From contig CAMFZA010000098.1 of the NCBI GenBank assembly GCA_946002345.1, positions 1 to 6,516 of the forward strand: a stretch of DNA of 6,516 nt. The letters run 5' to 3'. This DNA comes from an uncultured Phascolarctobacterium sp. GTDB lineage: Bacteria; Bacillota; Negativicutes; Acidaminococcales; Acidaminococcaceae. Below the pieces are notes generated by a model. That model ran no database searches and was not told the DNA's origin. It saw only the letters and a list, made by a program, of their open reading frames with translations. How positions within the stretch are numbered: the stretch's first letter is position 1; each line of letters opens with the position of its first letter. The position numbers and the translations under genes are program-made. This document shows, piece by piece, positions 4,800 through 6,516 of the stretch.

Positions 4800-4822
4800 A
4801 AATACTTTTTGCTTGGTATAAT
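4794..4822 (+). promoter_or_regulatory. Promoter of the NhaC-family gene
   Basis: TTGCAG (4794-4799), a 17-base spacer and a perfect TATAAT (4817-4822) preceded by TGG, which makes an extended -10. The start point would be near 4829, giving a leader of about 50 bases. This argues against translation from any ATG upstream of 4829 in the same frame. Confidence 0.8.
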
Positions 4823-4880
4823 AACAGGAGACAAATACGAAAAGCTCTATTCAAAGAAGACAAAGGGGATGTGTACTTTT

Positions 4881-6167
4881 ATGAGTAAAATTAACAAAAG
4901 GGGTAGCGCCATTGCGCTCCTACCTATCGGCGTGTTTCTATTGATTTTTATCGGCTCCGGAGTACTGACGGGAGATTTTTATAGCATGCCCGCCATTGTG
5001 GGCTTTTTGATATCTCTGATTGTGGCCTTCGCCCAAAACAAAAAGCTGAGCTTCATCCAAAAGCTGCGTTTATGCTCTACAGGCGTTGGCGATGAAAACA
5101 TTCTTACCATGTGCCTCATTTTCCTCGCAGCAGGTGCCTTCTCCGGCGCAGTACGTGCGGCAGGCGGCGTGGAAAGCACTGTAAACCTAGGCCTTTCAAT
5201 CTTGCCCGGTGGCATGGCAGTAGCAGGCCTTTTTGTTATTGGCTGCTTTATTTCCATATCCATGGGTACTAGCGTAGGCACTATTACGGCACTGGCTCCC
5301 ATTGCCGCAGGCATTAGTGAAAAAACTGGCTTTTCTATGGCGATTTGTGCAGGTGCAGTAGTTTGCGGTGCTATGTTTGGCGATAATCTGTCCATTATCT
5401 CTGATACCACCATTGCTGCTGTTAAAACGCAGGGCTGCGACATGCGTGATAAATTCCGGGAGAACTTTAAAATTATCCTACCTGCAGCTATCATTACCTT
5501 GGGCTTATTTCTTTTCTTGGGCCAGACCGGAGAATTTCATGTGGAGGGCAGTCTCGACTATAGCCTGATGAAGGTTGTGCCCTATCTGGTAGTTTTGGTA
5601 GGCGCAATCATCGGCGTTAACGTTTTCGTGATTTTAATCACCGGCACCGTACTCAGCATGGTGGTTGGCTTAACTACCGGCACCTTCACCGCTGCAAAAA
5701 TGTTTGCTCATGTAGGCAACGGCATCTATTCCATGTACGATATCACTGTAATTTCTATTATCGTGGCCTGCATCATCACTTTAGTTAAGGAGCACGGCGG
5801 TATTGATTTTGTGTTGAATTTTATCAAGAGTCGCATCAGCGATGAAAAAGGCGGCGAGCTGGGCATTGCTGCGCTAGCTTTACTTGTCGATGTGTGCACC
5901 GCTAATAACACTGTTGCTATCGTTATGGCAGGCCCCATTGCTAAGGATATTAGCACCGATTTTGGAGTTACGCCCCGTCGAAGCGCTTCCCTTTTGGATA
6001 TGTTCAGTTCCATGGGGCAGGGTCTTATTCCTTATGGCGCCCAGCTCTTGGCTGCAGCCAGTCTTACTAAGCTCACTCCCTTTGATATAATTCCCTACTG
6101 CTTCTATCCCTTGCTGATGGGCTTGAGCGGTTTAGTATTCATCTTTATCAAGAAAAGGACTGCATAA
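4881..6167 (+). CDS. NhaC-family Na+/H+ antiporter-like transporter
   Basis: This 428-residue membrane protein of the NhaC family (COG1757) has ten or more hydrophobic segments. Family motifs in order are SMGTSVGTITALAPIA (127-142), GDNLSIISDTT (167-177), ANNTVAIVMAGPIAK (341-355) and SSMGQGLIPYGAQ (376-388). The GDNLSxxSDTT box is the hallmark of the group. Family members exchange Na+ for H+, but related subgroups carry amino acids such as methionine, lysine or tyrosine, or exchange malate and lactate, so the substrate is open. The frame is open from 4668, but the start at 4881 (MSKINKRG) is chosen because the promoter lies at 4794-4822, the upstream part reads as non-membrane, unlikely protein, and AAGGGGATG (4863-4871) is an SD-like match nine bases away. 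ATG 4869 is a less likely alternative. No amino-acid riboswitch or T-box is visible in the leader. A strong terminator follows. Confidence 0.9.
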   Translation: MSKINKRGSAIALLPIGVFLLIFIGSGVLTGDFYSMPAIVGFLISLIVAFAQNKKLSFIQKLRLCSTGVGDENILTMCLIFLAAGAFSGAVRAAGGVESTVNLGLSILPGGMAVAGLFVIGCFISISMGTSVGTITALAPIAAGISEKTGFSMAICAGAVVCGAMFGDNLSIISDTTIAAVKTQGCDMRDKFRENFKIILPAAIITLGLFLFLGQTGEFHVEGSLDYSLMKVVPYLVVLVGAIIGVNVFVILITGTVLSMVVGLTTGTFTAAKMFAHVGNGIYSMYDITVISIIVACIITLVKEHGGIDFVLNFIKSRISDEKGGELGIAALALLVDVCTANNTVAIVMAGPIAKDISTDFGVTPRRSASLLDMFSSMGQGLIPYGAQLLAAASLTKLTPFDIIPYCFYPLLMGLSGLVFIFIKKRTA

Positions 6168-6179
6168 TCTACGCAACAC

Positions 6180-6228
6180 AAAAGCACTACCTTCGGACAA
6201 AATCCTAAGGTAGTGCTTTTTGCATGCC
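6180..6228 (+). terminator. Terminator of the NhaC-family gene; copy 2 of the inverted terminator repeat
   Basis: AAAAGCACTACCTTCGG (6180-6196) pairs with CCTAAGGTAGTGCTTTT (6204-6220) over 17 positions with one C-T mismatch, around a seven-base loop. The stem ends in a run of five T and then GCATGCC. It starts 12 bases after the antiporter stop. On the minus strand the hairpin is followed by TTTT, so it may also stop transcripts of the convergent gene at 6281-6516. See the matching copy at 3405-3453. Confidence 0.93.
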
Positions 6229-6255
6229 TGCGCTAGCAAGTCGCAATTAGCGCAG
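6228..6255. repeat. 8-bp inverted repeat CTGCGCTA/TAGCGCAG
   Basis: CTGCGCTA (6228-6235) and TAGCGCAG (6248-6255) are perfect complements around a 12-base loop, starting at the last base of the terminator repeat and 25 bases past the stop of the gene at 6281-6516. There is no T run on either side. It could be a weak hairpin in the 3' end of the minus-strand transcript, working with the neighbouring terminator. Confidence 0.4.
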
Positions 6256-6280
6256 ACGCTATAAAATTGTCTTGTTAAGC

Positions 6281-6516
6281 TTACTCATTAACCTTGTACC
6301 AGAAGGGACGGAGGAAGTGCAGATAGCAGGTCTCGTCAGCCTCAGGACCGGGGTCACGACGGCCGATTTGCACGCGCACCTCTTGGTCACCAATCTTTAC
6401 CAAGTAGTCCACGATTTCGCCCAGGAAGGCCTTGCGAATTACATGCCCGCGCACGCCGGTGGGGTCCTGGGCATGGGTATAGGGGAGTTCGGGTGGGCGG
6501 CTAGGCGGCTTGGACC
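6281..6516 (-). CDS. C-terminal end of a probable ABC transporter ATP-binding protein (TOBE domain), partial
   Basis: The frame is open from the right edge to a TAA at 6281-6283, giving the last 77 residues of a gene that begins beyond the window. After a proline-rich linker (SKPPSRPPELPYTH) comes RGHVIRKAFLGEIVDYLVKI, then DQEVRVQIGRRD, ETCYLHFLRP and the end FWYKVNE. The pattern G-x-V/I-x4-FLGE-x2-DY-x-V-x2-G with a final xLRP is that of the TOBE domain found at the C-terminus of ABC importer ATPases of the MalK/PotA/FbpC type, where it has regulatory or substrate-related roles. The nucleotide-binding domain is outside the window, so the cargo is unknown. By hand count 6301-6516 is about 62 percent GC, clearly richer than the rest, with strong preference for codons ending in C or G. 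It is convergent with the antiporter gene. Confidence 0.72.
   Translation of the reverse strand, partial: SKPPSRPPELPYTHAQDPTGVRGHVIRKAFLGEIVDYLVKIGDQEVRVQIGRRDPGPEADETCYLHFLRPFWYKVNE

Noticed and set aside
4668..4880. 71-residue N-terminal extension of the NhaC-family protein
   Set aside because: It spans both divergent promoters and the dyad; the transcript probably starts near 4829, and the family begins near MSKINKRG.
4823..4880. SAM, lysine or T-box leader upstream of the NhaC-family gene
   Set aside because: The leader is only about 50 bases and shows neither the conserved cores of these elements nor a leader terminator.
4979..5494. 171-codon minus-strand frame inside the antiporter gene
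   Set aside because: It is antisense to a gene with clear family motifs; its proline/alanine-rich translation is typical of a shadow frame.

Overview
This is an ordinary-looking stretch of a bacterial chromosome holding nine genes, two of them cut by the window edges. The genes are compact and have Bacillota-type Shine-Dalgarno (SD) sequences close to AGGAGGTG, strong TTGACA/TATAAT promoters and U-run hairpin terminators. Base composition is mid-GC. Together these suggest an anaerobic member of the Bacillota, possibly of the Negativicutes (Phascolarctobacterium/Acidaminococcus-like). The taxonomic guess rests on the general feel of the proteins and is inference. I see no rRNA, tRNA, CRISPR array, transposase, phage gene or known riboswitch, and no gene-free gap longer than about 250 bases.

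Layout. (1) At 1-75 (minus) is the N-terminus of a small protein with a hydrophobic leader, with a strong promoter at 112-140. (2) At 319-657 (minus) is an unrecognised 112-residue soluble protein with its own promoter and terminator. (3) At 850-2584 (plus) lies an apparent four-gene operon: an Rrf2/IscR-family regulator with a cysteine cluster, an HD-superfamily hydrolase, a 4-oxalocrotonate tautomerase-like protein and a PaaI-type hotdog thioesterase. One promoter at 793-821 and one terminator at 2592-2620 bound it. (4) At 2644-3210 (minus) is a 6-pyruvoyl-tetrahydropterin synthase/QueD-family protein that lacks the usual catalytic cysteine and carries a C-terminal zinc ribbon. (5) A divergent transporter pair follows: an Fsr-like major facilitator (3465-4646, minus) and an NhaC-family antiporter (4881-6167, plus). 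They share a 234-bp intergenic region with two back-to-back promoters and a dyad between them. (6) At 6281-6516 (minus) is the GC-rich C-terminal end of a protein that looks like the TOBE domain of an ABC transporter ATPase.

How the parts may work together. The regulator leads its operon and probably controls it in response to iron-sulfur or redox state. The three enzymes behind it are small and of unknown substrate; a tautomerase plus an acyl-CoA thioesterase would fit clean-up of reactive or stalled CoA-linked or enol metabolites, but that is inference. The transporter pair is bounded by two nearly identical 49-bp terminator repeats in inverted orientation. The promoters of the minus-strand genes at 1-75 and 2644-3210 share more than the -35 and -10 boxes, which hints at common control.

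I do not see a clear, complete new system. The items most worth following are the Rrf2-HD-tautomerase-thioesterase operon, the cysteine-less PTPS with a zinc ribbon, and the matched terminator pair.
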